Assembly (NCBI RefSeq): GCF_022179525.1
Contig: NZ_BPQX01000030.1
Coordinates: forward strand, 23,830 to 87,829
Source: Methylobacterium persicinum
Lineage (GTDB): Bacteria; Pseudomonadota; Alphaproteobacteria; Rhizobiales; Beijerinckiaceae
DNA: 64,000 nt
Direction of reading: 5' to 3'
Position 1 is the first letter of the stretch; each line of letters opens with the position of its first letter. A program made the translations under genes and the position numbers. The notes under the pieces were generated by a model, which did no database searches, was not told the DNA's origin, and saw only the letters and a program-made list of their open reading frames with translations. This document shows positions 9,184 to 19,008 of this stretch, piece by piece.

Positions 9184-9935
9184 GACCTTGTGACCTCCGG
9201 CGTGAACAAATAGCCGCCCGAGCGGATGGTGCGGATATATTCGGGGTTGCGGGTATCCCGCTCGATCTTCTGGCGGATCCGCGAGATCAGCACGTCGATG
9301 CTGCGCTCGAACGGCCCGGCGGCCCGGCCCTGGGTCAGGTCGAGGAGCTGATCGCGGGAGAGCACCCGCCCCGGCCGCAGGCACAGGGCCTGGAGCAGGT
9401 CGAACTCCGCCCCGGTGATCGAGACCCTGGCGCCCTCGGGGCTCAGGAGTTGGCGCAGGGCCACGTCGAGAGTCCATCCGGCGAAGTGCAGGCGCTTGCG
9501 GTCGTCGTTGTCCGGGGCTTCGGCGGAGACCCGCCGCAGGATCGCCCTGATGCGGGCCAGCAGTTCCCGCGGGTTGAACGGCTTGGCAAGGTAGTCGTCG
9601 GCTCCCAGTTCGAGGCCGAGGATGCGATCGACTTCCTCCGACTTCGCCGTGAGCATCAGGATCGGGATCTGCGAGGTCTCGCGCAGGCGCCGGCACAGGC
9701 TGAAGCCGTCCTCCCCCGGCAGCATCAGGTCGAGGACGATCAGGTCGATCCGCGCCTCTCCCAAGGCCCGGTCCATTTCCCGGCCGTCGCCCGCCAGCGT
9801 CACCCGGCAGTCGTTGCCGCGCAGGTAGCGCGCCACGAGGGCCGAAATCTCCCTGTCGTCCTCCACGACGAGGATATGGGGCGAGGCCGTTGCCGTCATC
9901 GTGCGGGTTTCGGAGAGTGGATCGGCGGTTGTCAT
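9180..9935 (-). CDS. OmpR-type response regulator
   Basis: DNA-binding response regulator cognate to the adjacent kinase. The receiver domain has acidic pair Asp26-Asp27, phospho-acceptor Asp69 (in LIVLDLMLPG) and the conserved Lys in LAKPFNPREL. The C-terminal winged helix has the OmpR pattern (GAEFDLLQALCLRPGRVLSRDQLLD and RIRQKIERDTRNPEYIRTIRS). The start is uncertain. ATG 9935 gives 251 residues and ATG 9899 gives 239, the more usual length; neither has a strong ribosome binding site. It is divergent from the GH15 gene, whose promoter region it shares. Confidence 0.92.
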   Translation of the reverse strand: MTTADPLSETRTMTATASPHILVVEDDREISALVARYLRGNDCRVTLAGDGREMDRALGEARIDLIVLDLMLPGEDGFSLCRRLRETSQIPILMLTAKSEEVDRILGLELGADDYLAKPFNPRELLARIRAILRRVSAEAPDNDDRKRLHFAGWTLDVALRQLLSPEGARVSITGAEFDLLQALCLRPGRVLSRDQLLDLTQGRAAGPFERSIDVLISRIRQKIERDTRNPEYIRTIRSGGYLFTPEVTRS

Positions 9936-10145
9936 CGTTCGATTATGCCCCGGACGCGCCGATATTCGAAGATCTGGCCGGAACCATTTTGTAAACCGAC
10001 GTTTCCAACTTCGCCCGGCGCCAGATACCGCGCCTTCGACCGCACTGCGGCGAATCGTCGAGCCGGACTCCACGCCCCGGCATACCCGGCTAACTCCCCT
10101 GTCACGTCTCCCGCCGATTCCGGCGCGGGCGCAACCGGTACCTCC

Positions 10146-12011
10146 GTGTCGAAGCCCATCAGCGATTACGCCATCGTCGGCGATACCCACTCCTGCGCGC
10201 TGATCGCCCGCGACGGTTCCGTCGACTGGCTGTGCTGGCCGCGCCACGATTCCCCCGCCCTGTTCCTCAGGCTCCTCGACGACGATGCGGGGGGCTCCTG
10301 TGCGGTGTCCTTCGCGGGGCTCGGCGACACAAGCCGCCGCTACCGCCCCGGGACCAACATCCTCGAGACCACGTTCGAGACCGCCACCGGCCGGGCCCGC
10401 CTCACCGATGCGATGTCCGTGAACCCACCGAGCCCGGAACCCGACGAAGGGCCCGACGGAGAAGGTGAGAGCCGCCTGATCCGCCTGCTGACCTGCGAGG
10501 AGGGGACCGTCGAGGGCCACTTCACCGTCCGCCCCACCTTCGACTACGCCCGCCGGCCCTGCACGCCCATCGAGGCGGCGGGCTCGGTGCTGTTCGAGGC
10601 GGGGGATTGGCGGCTGCGCGTGAACGCCACCCCCTGCCCGGTCGTCGAGGGCGACATGGCAGTGGTGTCCTTCCGGCTGGCGGCCGGGGAGACCGCCTAC
10701 CTCGTCCTCACCCACGGCGAGGACATGGAGGGCGCCGGCATCGACGACCTCGCAGGTGCCCAGAAGCGGATCGCCGCGACGGAGGGCTACTGGAACCGGT
10801 GGAGTGCCCGCTGCACCTACAAGGGGCCCTACCGGGAGGCCGTGCTCCGCTCGGCCCTCTGCCTCAAGCTTCTCACCTACTCGCCCTCGGGCGGGATCGT
10901 CGCGGCGGCGACCGCCGGCCTGCCCGAGGCGGTGCCCGGAAACCGCAACTTCGACTACCGGTTCACCTGGATGCGCGATGCGGCTTTCACGGTGACGGCG
11001 TTCGTCATGCTCGGCTACGTCCGCGAGGCCTCGGAATTCCTCCGCTTCCTGCGCGAGCGCGACACGACCTACGGCCGTGATACCCGCCTGATGTACGGCG
11101 TCTGCGATACGATCCCGCCCGAGGAGGCGCTCACGCACCTGTCCGGCTGGAACGGGGTCGGCCCCGTGCTGGTGGGGAACGCCGCCGAGGGCCAGGACCA
11201 GCACGACATCTACGGCGAACTACTCCGCGCCCTGTGCGTGTTCCTGGAGGCTGTCGACTACGACCCGCCGGAGAAGGTCAACGACCGCCTCCCGAGGGTG
11301 CTCGACAACCTCACCGCCAGGGCGATCCAGCATCGGCACGATGCGGATCACGGCATCTGGGAGCTGCGCACCGGACCCCGCCAGCAGGTCCACACCAAGG
11401 CGATGATCTGGGTGGCGCTCACCGATGCCGCCCGCATCGGCCGCAAGATCCGGGGCGTGCCGGAGGACAAGATCGCCGCCTGGGAGCAGGCCGCCGCCGA
11501 AATCCGCGCCGAGTACCTGGAGAAGGGCTGGAACGAGGAGCGCGGCGCCTTTACCGGGGCCTATGGCTCGCACCATCTCGACGCGGCGGTACTGCGCGTC
11601 GCCCTGTTCGGTGCCATCGATCCCTCCGATCCGCGCCTGCGCTCGACGCTGGCCGCCATCGAGGACGAACTGGGCGTCGGCGACCTGATCTACCGCTACC
11701 GGATGGAGGACGGATTCGAGGGCGACGAAGGCGCCTTCACCGCCTGCGCCTTCTGGCGGGTCGGCTGCCTCGCCCTCGACGGGCGGACTGCCGAGGCCAA
11801 GGCGGCCTTCGAGCGGCTGATCGCCCGGGGCAACGACGTCGGCCTCTTCGCCGAGGAGATCGCCCCGGCGACCGGCGAGCAGAGAGGCAACACGCCCCAG
11901 GGCTTCTCCCACATGGCCCTGATCAATGCGGCCCTGCGCCTCGACGCCTCCATCGCCCGCTTCGGTCTCGTTGGCGACGAGGCCGGGACGGAACGGCGGG
12001 CGGCGGAATAG
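10146..12011 (+). CDS. Glycoside hydrolase family 15 protein (glucoamylase/trehalase-like)
   Basis: 621-residue cytoplasmic (alpha/alpha)6-barrel enzyme of the GH15 family, which hydrolyses alpha-glucosidic bonds such as in trehalose or maltodextrin. It has the hallmark N-terminus (ISDYAIVGDTHSCALIARDG then SVDWLCWPR). The barrel segments are NFDYRFTWMRDAAFTV, GIWELRTGPRQQVHTKAM and the C-terminal LFAEEIAPATGEQRGNTPQG, which hold the two catalytic glutamates in this family. I chose the GTG at 10146 because the conserved family start follows directly; an ATG at 9945 would add 67 unconserved residues. The substrate cannot be read from the sequence. Confidence 0.9.
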   Translation: MSKPISDYAIVGDTHSCALIARDGSVDWLCWPRHDSPALFLRLLDDDAGGSCAVSFAGLGDTSRRYRPGTNILETTFETATGRARLTDAMSVNPPSPEPDEGPDGEGESRLIRLLTCEEGTVEGHFTVRPTFDYARRPCTPIEAAGSVLFEAGDWRLRVNATPCPVVEGDMAVVSFRLAAGETAYLVLTHGEDMEGAGIDDLAGAQKRIAATEGYWNRWSARCTYKGPYREAVLRSALCLKLLTYSPSGGIVAAATAGLPEAVPGNRNFDYRFTWMRDAAFTVTAFVMLGYVREASEFLRFLRERDTTYGRDTRLMYGVCDTIPPEEALTHLSGWNGVGPVLVGNAAEGQDQHDIYGELLRALCVFLEAVDYDPPEKVNDRLPRVLDNLTARAIQHRHDADHGIWELRTGPRQQVHTKAMIWVALTDAARIGRKIRGVPEDKIAAWEQAAAEIRAEYLEKGWNEERGAFTGAYGSHHLDAAVLRVALFGAIDPSDPRLRSTLAAIEDELGVGDLIYRYRMEDGFEGDEGAFTACAFWRVGCLALDGRTAEAKAAFERLIARGNDVGLFAEEIAPATGEQRGNTPQGFSHMALINAALRLDASIARFGLVGDEAGTERRAAE

Positions 12012-12029
12012 GCCGCGCCCAGGGTAAAT

Positions 12030-12185
12030 GATGACTTCTTGTACAAGTTGTGTTTCCCAACGAGTCTAAAACACAAGATTAGTATCCTTGTTTGCCGACG
12101 TGAGTGGATTTGTTCCATAGATATATTCAAAATCCTTCTGGTGTATTCCAGTTGTCAATTTTTGCGGCTCACGATGGATCGGACC
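12030..12185 (+). promoter_or_regulatory. AT-rich leader/promoter island of the second chemoreceptor
   Basis: A roughly 150-bp stretch markedly richer in A and T than anything around it. It contains a perfect 10-bp palindrome CTTGTACAAG (12038-12047) and T/A-rich hexamers such as TATATTCAAAAT. No gene fits in it. It most likely holds the promoter and an operator for the chemoreceptor gene starting at 12200. The binding factor is unknown. Confidence 0.45.
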
Positions 12186-12199
12186 ATCGGAGTCTTGGA

Positions 12200-13891
12200 A
12201 TGCCCCGCCTGTCAGACTTTAAAATCCTCACAAAGCTTTCTGGCGTGATTGCCATCATCGCTTTCATCGTGGGCGGCTGCATCTGGTATGCCCAAGGTCG
12301 AATGACCTATATCGACGAGGCCTACACGACCTTCGTCAATCACGAGGCGGAGGCCGCCTCGACGGCCCGGCGGATCAACCGGTTGATCTTCGAATTGAAC
12401 TACTGGGTCTACCGGGTCATCGCCGAGACCGAGGATCATCAGATCAAGGCCGCCAATGTCGGGTTCGAGGCGGCGCTGCCCCAGATGCAGAACGCCCTGA
12501 CGGCCCTGCGCGATCAGGCCCCCAGCTTCGCCGAGCGCATCGAAACGCAGACGAAGCGCGTGAACCGTTACGTTGAAGATGTGAAGGAGGTCCGCCGTCT
12601 CGCTTCCGCCAACCGCAACGCCGAGGCCATCGAACTCGTCCACAAGACCATCGACCCGACTTTCGGGACCATGGTCGAGGTCGGCAACAAGCTCGGAGAG
12701 GACATCGGCGAGTACATGCGGAAGGGGTCCGCAGAGCTCACCGTGACAACCGACAACACCCGCCACAGCATGATGCTCTTCAGCGCATTCGGCGTCCTGG
12801 CCGGTTTCGCCGCTGCGGCCGTCGTGTCCATCTACGGCGTCACCCGCCCGCTCAACAGCCTCGTCGCGGTCCTCCAGCGGATGGCGCAAGGAGACGTGAA
12901 CGCGACGATCGCCGAGGCCAAGCGCGGGGACGAGATCGGCGCGGTCGGCAAGGCGGTCGAGGGGATCAAGGCGATGGTGGCGCAGAAGGCCGCCGAGCAG
13001 GCCGAGCTGAAGCGCATCGCCGACGAGGCCGCCGCCCTGGAGCGCAAGCGCACGATGTTGGAACTGGCCGACGGGTTCGAGTCGGCGGTGGGCGGCATCG
13101 TGGGCATGGTCTCGGCCTCGGCCACGGAGCTGCAGGCCACGGCCCAGCAGCTGAGTTCGGCCGCCGGCGAGGCGGCGGCGCAGTCGACCACGGTGGCGGC
13201 GGCGGCGGAGGAGGCGTCCTCCAACGTGAGCACGGTGGCGGCGGCGGCCGAAGAACTCGGCACCTCGGTGCAGGAGATCGGCCGGCAGGTGCAGGGCTCG
13301 GCCGAGCTGGCCCGGGTCGCGGTGGGCGAGGCCGACCAGACGGCGGCCCTGGTCCAGGCCCTGCGCCAGACCTCGGCGCGGATCGGTGACATGGTCGGGC
13401 TGATCTCCAACATCGCCTCGCAGACCAACCTGCTGGCCTTGAACGCCACCATCGAGGCGGCCCGGGCGGGCGAGGCAGGCCGCGGCTTCGCGGTGGTGGC
13501 GGCCGAGGTGAAGGAGCTGGCCAACCAGACCGCCAAGGCCACGGACGAGATCGGCGGGCAGATCAGCGAGATCCAGGGGGTGACCGATCAGGCGGTGTCG
13601 GCGATCGGAGGGATCACCGGGCGCATCCGCGAGATCAACGCGGTGGCGACCTCCATCGCCGCGGCGGTGGAGCAGCAGGGGGCGGCGACCCAGGAGATCG
13701 TGCGCAACGTGGCGCAGGCCTCCACCGGCACCAACGAGGTGACGAGCAACATCGTCGGCGTCGCCCGGGCCTCCGAGGATACCGGCGCGGCCGCCACCCA
13801 GGTGCTGTCCGCCTCCGGCGAACTGTCCCGCCAGTCCGAGCACCTCACCGCCGAGGTCTCCCGCTTCCTCGGAAACGTCCGCGCGGCGTGA
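12200..13891 (+). CDS. Methyl-accepting chemotaxis protein with helical-bundle sensor
   Basis: 563-residue chemoreceptor. TM1 at about 13-33 is followed by about 155 periplasmic residues that are almost wholly alpha-helical, with heptad-like charged helices and no Cache pattern, so a four-helix-bundle sensor is likely. TM2 lies at about 190-213, then HAMP and the signalling domain with tip [18 protein letters not shown] near residue 408. The ATG at 12200 has GGAG eight bases upstream and begins with a typical short basic N-terminus ([15 protein letters not shown]). A longer frame from 12104 runs through the AT-rich leader and is less likely. No C-terminal pentapeptide. Confidence 0.92.
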   Translation: MPRLSDFKILTKLSGVIAIIAFIVGGCIWYAQGRMTYIDEAYTTFVNHEAEAASTARRINRLIFELNYWVYRVIAETEDHQIKAANVGFEAALPQMQNALTALRDQAPSFAERIETQTKRVNRYVEDVKEVRRLASANRNAEAIELVHKTIDPTFGTMVEVGNKLGEDIGEYMRKGSAELTVTTDNTRHSMMLFSAFGVLAGFAAAAVVSIYGVTRPLNSLVAVLQRMAQGDVNATIAEAKRGDEIGAVGKAVEGIKAMVAQKAAEQAELKRIADEAAALERKRTMLELADGFESAVGGIVGMVSASATELQATAQQLSSAAGEAAAQSTTVAAAAEEASSNVSTVAAAAEELGTSVQEIGRQVQGSAELARVAVGEADQTAALVQALRQTSARIGDMVGLISNIASQTNLLALNATIEAARAGEAGRGFAVVAAEVKELANQTAKATDEIGGQISEIQGVTDQAVSAIGGITGRIREINAVATSIAAAVEQQGAATQEIVRNVAQASTGTNEVTSNIVGVARASEDTGAAATQVLSASGELSRQSEHLTAEVSRFLGNVRAA

Positions 13892-13942
13892 GAATACGGG
13901 GCGTCACGGGGCCCCGCATCCCGACTTCGTGAGCGAAGCGAC

Positions 13943-13989
13943 ACGGCCCGGGGCTGCGCCACCTGCTCGATGGTGCGTCCCCGGGCCGT
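13943..13989. terminator. Bidirectional hairpin terminator between convergent genes
   Basis: Perfect 11-bp inverted repeat ACGGCCCGGGG (13943-13953) / CCCCGGGCCGT (13979-13989) with a 25-base loop, followed by TTCGTT. It lies in the 130-bp gap between the plus-strand chemoreceptor and minus-strand hslO, where a shared terminator is expected. Confidence 0.65.
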
Positions 13990-14022
13990 TTCGTTGCGCG
14001 CGTGCCGGACGACACCGCCGTG

Positions 14023-15009
14023 TCAGCCGGCCTGGCCGATCTCCGACTCCACCTCGACCGGATCGAGATCGTAGCGCCGGGAGCAGAACTCGCAGGTGAT
14101 GACGATCCGCCCATCGTCCGCCACCATGTCCCGGCGTTCCTCCGGGCTGAAGGACCGGATCATCCCCATCACCCGCTCCCGCGAGCAGCGGCAGGTCTCG
14201 TGCACCGGCTGGCGGTCGAAGACCCGCACCCCGCGTTCGTGGAACAGACGGTAGAGGAGCCGCTCGCTCGACACGTTCGGATCGACGAGCTCGTGGTCCT
14301 CGATGGTCGCCGCCAGGGAGCGGGCCTCGACCCAGGCATCGTCCTCCGGTGCGTCGGCACCCAGGTGCGCATGGCCCTCCGGGATGTCGCCGGGGGGCAG
14401 GTCCGCCAGCCGCGCCCGGTCGATGGACTGGGGCAGGAACTGCACGATCAGCCCGCCGGCCCGCCAATGGCCGGCGCCCTCCTCCACCGACTCGGCGACG
14501 GCGAGGCGGACCACGGTCGGGATCTGTTCGGATTGCCGGAAATACTGGTGAGCCGCCTCCTCCAGGCTCTGGCCCTCCATCGGCACCACGCCCTGGTAGC
14601 GGCTCGCCGCGCTGCCCTGGTCGATGGTCATGGCGAGGTGGCCGTTGCCGATGAGGTCGGCGTCCCGCACCGGGCCGGTACCCAGGGCCGCCACGCGCGC
14701 CGCATCGAACCGCGCCGTCGCCCGGAGCCGGTCGGGGGCTTCGAAGTCGACGACGACCATCTCCACCGGACCGTCGGTCTTGGTCTGGAGCTGGAACCGG
14801 CCCTCGAACTTCAGCGAGGCCCCGAGGAGCACCGTCAGCGCCGCAGCTTCGCCGAGGAGCCGCGCGACGGCGTCGGGATAGCCGTGGCGGCGCAGAATCG
14901 TGTCGATCGAAGGCCCGAGCCGTACCACTCGCCCGCGCACGTCGAGGGCCTCGACGGCGAAGGGCAGAACGGCGTCATCGATATCGGGGGTCGCGGTTCC
15001 TGCGGTCAT
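14023..15009 (-). CDS. hslO: Redox-regulated chaperone Hsp33
   Basis: 328-residue cytoplasmic holdase activated by oxidation. The C-terminal zinc-redox switch is intact: Cys273 and Cys275 (CRC) and Cys306 and Cys309 (CEFC) supply the four ligands. The N-terminal domain shows the family stretch GEAAALTVLLGASLKFEGRFQLQTKTDGP (read in two parts: GEAAALTVLLGASLKFEGRF and QLQTKTDGP). The length is about 30 residues over the E. coli protein, due to short insertions and an acidic tail. It ends 14 bases from the last base of a strong hairpin shared with the convergent chemoreceptor gene. Confidence 0.95.
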   Translation of the reverse strand: MTAGTATPDIDDAVLPFAVEALDVRGRVVRLGPSIDTILRRHGYPDAVARLLGEAAALTVLLGASLKFEGRFQLQTKTDGPVEMVVVDFEAPDRLRATARFDAARVAALGTGPVRDADLIGNGHLAMTIDQGSAASRYQGVVPMEGQSLEEAAHQYFRQSEQIPTVVRLAVAESVEEGAGHWRAGGLIVQFLPQSIDRARLADLPPGDIPEGHAHLGADAPEDDAWVEARSLAATIEDHELVDPNVSSERLLYRLFHERGVRVFDRQPVHETCRCSRERVMGMIRSFSPEERRDMVADDGRIVITCEFCSRRYDLDPVEVESEIGQAG

Positions 15010-15134
15010 TGTCTCTCCGGGGATACCCCCTTCATATGGTTACCCGGAACGGGGCTCCCAAAGGCCCCCCTCGCCCGGCCCGGCTCGGGCGACCGCTGCG
15101 CCCGCGAAGACGGTGAGACCGTCCGGCCCGGCCC

Positions 15135-16121
15135 CTACGCCCCGGCCGCCTGGAGGCACCAAGCGAGGATGCCCTTCTGGGCATGGAGGCGGTTCTCCGC
15201 CTCGTCGAACACGACCGATTGCGGCCCGTCCATCACGTCGGCCGTCACCTCCTCGCCCCGGTGGGCGGGCAGGCAATGCATGAAGATCGCGTCGGGTTTG
15301 GCCGCCGCCATGAGCTTGGCATCGACCCGGTAGGGCGAGAGCAGGTTGTGCCTGTGGCTCTCGTCGTCGTCGCCCATAGAGACCCAGCAATCGGTGACGA
15401 CGGCATCCGCCCCGTCCACCGCCGCACGGGCATCGGTGGTCACGTTCAGGCGCGCGCCCTCCCGTTTCGCCCAGGCGAGGAGGCTGGATGGCGGCGACAA
15501 TTCCGGCGGGCAGGCGACGTTCAAGGTGAAGTCGAGCCGGGCGGCGGCGTGGACCCAGCTCGCGAAGACGTTGTTCGCGTCCCCCGACCACGCCACCGTG
15601 CGGCCCTGGATCGGCCCGCGGTGCTCCTCGAAGGTCAGCACGTCGGCCATGATCTGGCAGGGATGCGAGTGTTTGGTCAGCGCATTGATCACCGGCACGG
15701 TGGCGTATTCGGCCAGTTCCAGCATCTGCCCGTGATCGAGAATGCGGATCATGATCGCATCCACGAACCGCGAGAGTACCTGCGCCGTATCGCCGATGGT
15801 CTCACCCCGGCCGAGCTGCATCTCCGAACCGGTGAGCATCAGCGTCTCGCCGCCGAGTTCGCGCATCGCCACGTCGAACGAGACCCGGGTGCGGGTCGAG
15901 GGGCGGTCGAACACCATCGCCAAGGTCTTGCCGACGAGGGGCCGCTCCGCCGGGCGCTCCCCCTTCCGGCGCACCGCCTTCATGGCGGCGCTGGAATCGA
16001 GCATGCGGCGGATCTCGGTTCCGGAGAAATCCGACAGATCGAGGAAATGGCGGGGCGCCGCGGCGCCCCCGGGACTGGCCGGGGCCGGGGCCGTGGCCCG
16101 GCCGTTCGTAAGCGTGGTCAT
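15135..16121 (-). CDS. argF: Ornithine carbamoyltransferase
   Basis: Cytoplasmic enzyme making citrulline from ornithine and carbamoyl phosphate in arginine synthesis; 328 residues. Carbamoyl-phosphate motif STRTR is at 75-79, HPCQ at 153-156 and the ornithine-site [11 protein letters not shown] near the C-terminus. I chose ATG 16121, with GGAAAG upstream; the longer frame to 16214 reads into argD. It lies 25 bp after argD on the same strand, an arrangement common in alphaproteobacteria. Slightly long N-terminus, Ala/Pro-rich before the first conserved segment (HFLDLSDF). Confidence 0.96.
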   Translation of the reverse strand: MTTLTNGRATAPAPASPGGAAAPRHFLDLSDFSGTEIRRMLDSSAAMKAVRRKGERPAERPLVGKTLAMVFDRPSTRTRVSFDVAMRELGGETLMLTGSEMQLGRGETIGDTAQVLSRFVDAIMIRILDHGQMLELAEYATVPVINALTKHSHPCQIMADVLTFEEHRGPIQGRTVAWSGDANNVFASWVHAAARLDFTLNVACPPELSPPSSLLAWAKREGARLNVTTDARAAVDGADAVVTDCWVSMGDDDESHRHNLLSPYRVDAKLMAAAKPDAIFMHCLPAHRGEEVTADVMDGPQSVVFDEAENRLHAQKGILAWCLQAAGA

Positions 16122-16146
16122 CGTGATAGGACTTTCCGGCGGCGCC

Positions 16147-17337
16147 TTACTCGGCCGCCCCGCGCAGCGCATCGAACCCGGACGCGGCGGCATCGAGCCG
16201 CCGGACCGCCTCATCGACGTCCGATTCGGTGACGATCAGCGGCGGAATCAGCCGCACGACATTGTCGCCGGCCGGGATCACGAGGAGGTGGGCCTCCCGC
16301 GCCGCCGCGGCGAATTCGGTGTTCGGCACCCCGAGCTTGAGGCCGACCATCAGGCCCTCGCCCCGGATCTCCTCGATCACCTTGGGGTGACGGTCGCGAA
16401 GCGCCGCGAGCTTCTGCTTGAGCACGAGGCCGGTGCGGGCGACTCCCTCGAGGAAGCCTTCCGACTGGATCACGTCGAGCACCGCGTTACCCACGGCCAT
16501 GGCCAGGGGGTTGCCGCCGAAGGTCGAGCCGTGGCTTCCCGCGACCATGCCCCGGGCCGCCTCCCGGGTCGCGAGGCAGGCGCCGAGCGGAAAGCCGCCG
16601 CCGATTCCCTTGGCCGCACTCAGGATGTCGGGCGCGATGCCCGACCACTCGTAGGCGAACAGCTTGCCGGTGCGGCCCATCCCGGTCTGGACCTCGTCCA
16701 TGATGAGGAGCAAGCCGTGCCGGTCGCACAGATCGCGCAGGCGGCGCAGGTCCGCCGGCGGGATGACGCGCACGCCGCCCTCGCCCTGCACGGGCTCGAT
16801 CATCAGGGCCGCGGTCTCGGGGCCGATCGCCGCCTCGAGGGCCGCGAAATCGCCGGTCGGCACTTGGTCGAAGCCGTCGACCTTCGGTCCGAAGCCGTCG
16901 ATGTACTTCTGCTGGCCGCCAGCCGCGAGGGTGGCCAGCGTCCGCCCGTGGAAGGCCCCTTCGAAGGTCACGATCCGGTAGCGCTCGGGATGGCCGCCCG
17001 CGGCATGGTACTTCCGGGCGATCTTGATCGCCGCCTCGTTGGCCTCAGCCCCCGAATTGCAGAAGAACACCACCTCCGCGAAGGTCGATTCCACGAATCG
17101 CCGGCCGAGGCGCTCTCCCTCGGGGATCTGGTACAGGTTCGAGACGTGCCAGACCTTCGAGGCCTGCTCGGTCAGGGCGGCCACGAGGTGGGGATGGGCG
17201 TGGCCCAGGGCGTTCACCGCGACGCCGGCCCCGAAATCGAGGTATCGCTGCCCGTCCTCCGCGACGAGCCATGCGCCCTCCCCCCGGGCAAAGGACAGCG
17301 GGGCGCGGGCGTAATTCGGCAGAAGGGCGGATGTCAC
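16147..17337 (-). CDS. argD: Acetylornithine/succinyldiaminopimelate aminotransferase
   Basis: PLP-dependent class III aminotransferase of arginine synthesis (and possibly lysine), 396 residues from GTG 17337. PLP-binding Lys243 lies in [13 protein letters not shown]; the cofactor aspartate is in [13 protein letters not shown], and [12 protein letters not shown] binds the phosphate. The GTG has GGAGA seven to eight bases upstream and gives the conserved start ([19 protein letters not shown]). An ATG at 17391 would add 18 unconserved residues. It is first in the argD-argF unit and divergent from the RidA gene. Confidence 0.94.
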   Translation of the reverse strand: MTSALLPNYARAPLSFARGEGAWLVAEDGQRYLDFGAGVAVNALGHAHPHLVAALTEQASKVWHVSNLYQIPEGERLGRRFVESTFAEVVFFCNSGAEANEAAIKIARKYHAAGGHPERYRIVTFEGAFHGRTLATLAAGGQQKYIDGFGPKVDGFDQVPTGDFAALEAAIGPETAALMIEPVQGEGGVRVIPPADLRRLRDLCDRHGLLLIMDEVQTGMGRTGKLFAYEWSGIAPDILSAAKGIGGGFPLGACLATREAARGMVAGSHGSTFGGNPLAMAVGNAVLDVIQSEGFLEGVARTGLVLKQKLAALRDRHPKVIEEIRGEGLMVGLKLGVPNTEFAAAAREAHLLVIPAGDNVVRLIPPLIVTESDVDEAVRRLDAAASGFDALRGAAE

Positions 17338-17397
17338 GATCCGGTCTCCGTCGCACGATGGTTCTGCCGCGCGGGGGTTCGGCGGCTGCAAACGAAA

Positions 17398-17423
17398 GTG
17401 CCGCCTCGATCACCGGGCGGCAC
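17398..17423 (-). promoter_or_regulatory. Hairpin in the argD upstream region
   Basis: Perfect 8-bp inverted repeat GTGCCGCC (17398-17405) / GGCGGCAC (17416-17423), about 60-85 bases upstream of the argD start codon. An AT-containing patch (ATTACTATGG) just beyond it could be the -10 region of the argD promoter, which would put the hairpin in the mRNA leader. Role unproven. Confidence 0.3.
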
Positions 17424-17608
17424 GCGCGCGATTACTATGGAAGCAGCGCGCCCTGTCAATTGCGCAAGGCTCATACCGGGCGCGGGACAGGTGTGCCGGC
17501 AGGGCGTGCGGGCGGTGTGCAAGCCTGTCCGCAATCCCCCGCCCGCCCTTGCGCGGGCGCCCTCGGCCATGCTCCAGAACCCCCGCGACCTGAACGAGGA
17601 GCCTTCGC

Positions 17609-18085
17609 ATGAGCACGATCAAGGAACGCTTGGCCAAGCTGGGGCTAACCCTGCCCAAGGCGGCGGCACCCGTGGCGAACTACGTGCCCTTCGTGCGCAC
17701 GGGCAACCTCGTGGTGATTTCGGGGCAGGTCTGCTTCGGGCCCGACGGCACGATCGCCCCCGAGCATACCGGCAAGGTCGGCGGCGCGGTCTCCCCGGAG
17801 GCCGGCAAGGCCGCCGCCCGCCTCTGTGCCCTCAACGTCCTGGCCCAGCTCGAGGCGGCCGTGGGCGACCTCGACCGGGCGGTGGAGCAATGCGTGCGGC
17901 TGGGCGGCTTCATCAACAGCGCGCCCGGCTTCTCAGCGGTGGCCGGGGTGATGAACGGCGCCTCCGACCTGATGGTCGAGGTTCTGGGCCATTGGGGCCG
18001 CCACGCCCGGTCCACGGTCGGCGTGGCGGAACTGCCCCTCGACGCGGCGGTCGAGGTCGAAGCGATGTTCGAGGTCCGGGGATGA
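17609..18085 (+). CDS. RidA/YjgF/Rid family protein
   Basis: 158-residue cytoplasmic protein of the Rid superfamily. RidA proper hydrolyses reactive enamine/imine intermediates of PLP enzymes. The sequence fits the longer RidA-like subgroup with N-terminus MSTIKERLAKLGLTLPKAAA and core VVISGQVCFGPDG. The arginine typical of active RidA near the C-terminus is seen as GRHARSTVGVAELPLDAAVE, with the strand pattern intact. GAGGAG upstream of the ATG is a good ribosome site. Its neighbour argD is a PLP enzyme, so a role in clearing imines is plausible, but the genes are divergent. Its TGA overlaps the next ATG. Confidence 0.88.
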   Translation: MSTIKERLAKLGLTLPKAAAPVANYVPFVRTGNLVVISGQVCFGPDGTIAPEHTGKVGGAVSPEAGKAAARLCALNVLAQLEAAVGDLDRAVEQCVRLGGFINSAPGFSAVAGVMNGASDLMVEVLGHWGRHARSTVGVAELPLDAAVEVEAMFEVRG

Positions 18086-18834
18086 CCGGGGCCCCCGGCT
18101 GGCTCACCGCGCGGCCGATTGCCCATCGCGGGTTGCACGACCGCGCCGCCGGGCGGCCGGAGAACACCCTGGCCGCCGCCCGCGCGGCGGTGGCGGGGGG
18201 CTTCGCCATTGAATGCGACGTCCAGCGCAGCGCCGACGGCGAAGCGATGGTGTTCCACGATTTCGCCCTCGGGCGGCTCACGGACGTGGGCGAGCGGGTG
18301 GGGGACACCTCCGCGGCGGCACTCGGCCGCCTCGCGGTGGCGGGCTCTGTGGAGCGGATCCCGACCCTGCCGGACTTCCTGGCGGCGGTGGCCGGCGCCG
18401 TGCCGGTGATCGTGGAGATCAAATCCGCCTTCGACGGGGACCTGCGCCTCGCCCGCCGCACGGCGGAGGTCGCCGCCGCCTATGCCGGTCCGGTGGCGCT
18501 GAAATCCTTCGACCCGGAGATCGTCGCGGCGCTGCGCGATGGGCTGCCCGCCCGTATCCCCCGGGGGATCGTCGCCGAGACGAATCAGGACGACCCCGTC
18601 TACGCCGCCATGCCCGACAGCCGGCGCCGGAGCCTGCGCGACCTCCTGCATTTCGGTGAGACGCGGCCGGATTTCCTCTCCTGGCGGATTGACGACCTGC
18701 CCTGCGCTCCGACCCACCTGTGCCGTCTGCTGGCGGGGACCCCGGTCATGGCCTGGACGGTGCGCACCGCCGAGCAGCGCGCCGCGGCCGGAGCCCATGC
18801 GGACCAGATGGTGTTCGAGGGGTTCGTGCCCTGA
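18082..18834 (+). CDS. Glycerophosphodiester phosphodiesterase family protein
   Basis: 250-residue TIM-barrel GDPD enzyme, predicted to split glycerophosphodiesters into glycerol 3-phosphate and an alcohol. The catalytic pattern is clear: AHRGLHDRAAGRPENTLAA (catalytic His, Arg and Glu), then IECDVQRSADGEAMVFHD (metal Glu/Asp and second catalytic His), and VIVEIKSAFDGD (metal Glu). No signal peptide, so probably cytoplasmic. It overlaps the RidA gene by ATGA. A degenerate family D repeat follows its stop. Confidence 0.9.
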   Translation: MTGAPGWLTARPIAHRGLHDRAAGRPENTLAAARAAVAGGFAIECDVQRSADGEAMVFHDFALGRLTDVGERVGDTSAAALGRLAVAGSVERIPTLPDFLAAVAGAVPVIVEIKSAFDGDLRLARRTAEVAAAYAGPVALKSFDPEIVAALRDGLPARIPRGIVAETNQDDPVYAAMPDSRRRSLRDLLHFGETRPDFLSWRIDDLPCAPTHLCRLLAGTPVMAWTVRTAEQRAAAGAHADQMVFEGFVP

Positions 18835-18860
18835 GGGGGCATCTTCGCGCCTTCGCGCAC

Positions 18861-18970
18861 GCCGGTTCGGCGTTGAAAAATTCAGCAATCACAATGGCCT
18901 GGAGCGTTTTTTGTGATCTATGGATTACAGAATATGCTTGAAATCGCGTCGCCTCGCTCGCGATGACGGC
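18861..18970. repeat. Degenerate family D repeat fused to a family C end
   Basis: GCCGGTTCGGCGTTGAAAAA, ACAATGGCCTGGAGCG and GATCTATGGATTACAGAATA match the copy at 43827 with many changes. The stretch GCCTCGCTCGCGATGACGG after it matches the right end of family C. It fills much of the gap between the GDPD gene and parD. Confidence 0.6.
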
Positions 18971-19008
18971 AGGAACGGGCCGAGAGCCCCTCTCGGGCTC
19001 AAGCCGTC

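Noticed and set aside
9945-10145. Longer GH15 start at ATG 9945
   Set aside because: The extra residues are Arg/Pro-rich, unlike the family, and would overlap the divergent regulator promoter. The family's typical N-terminus begins at GTG 10146.
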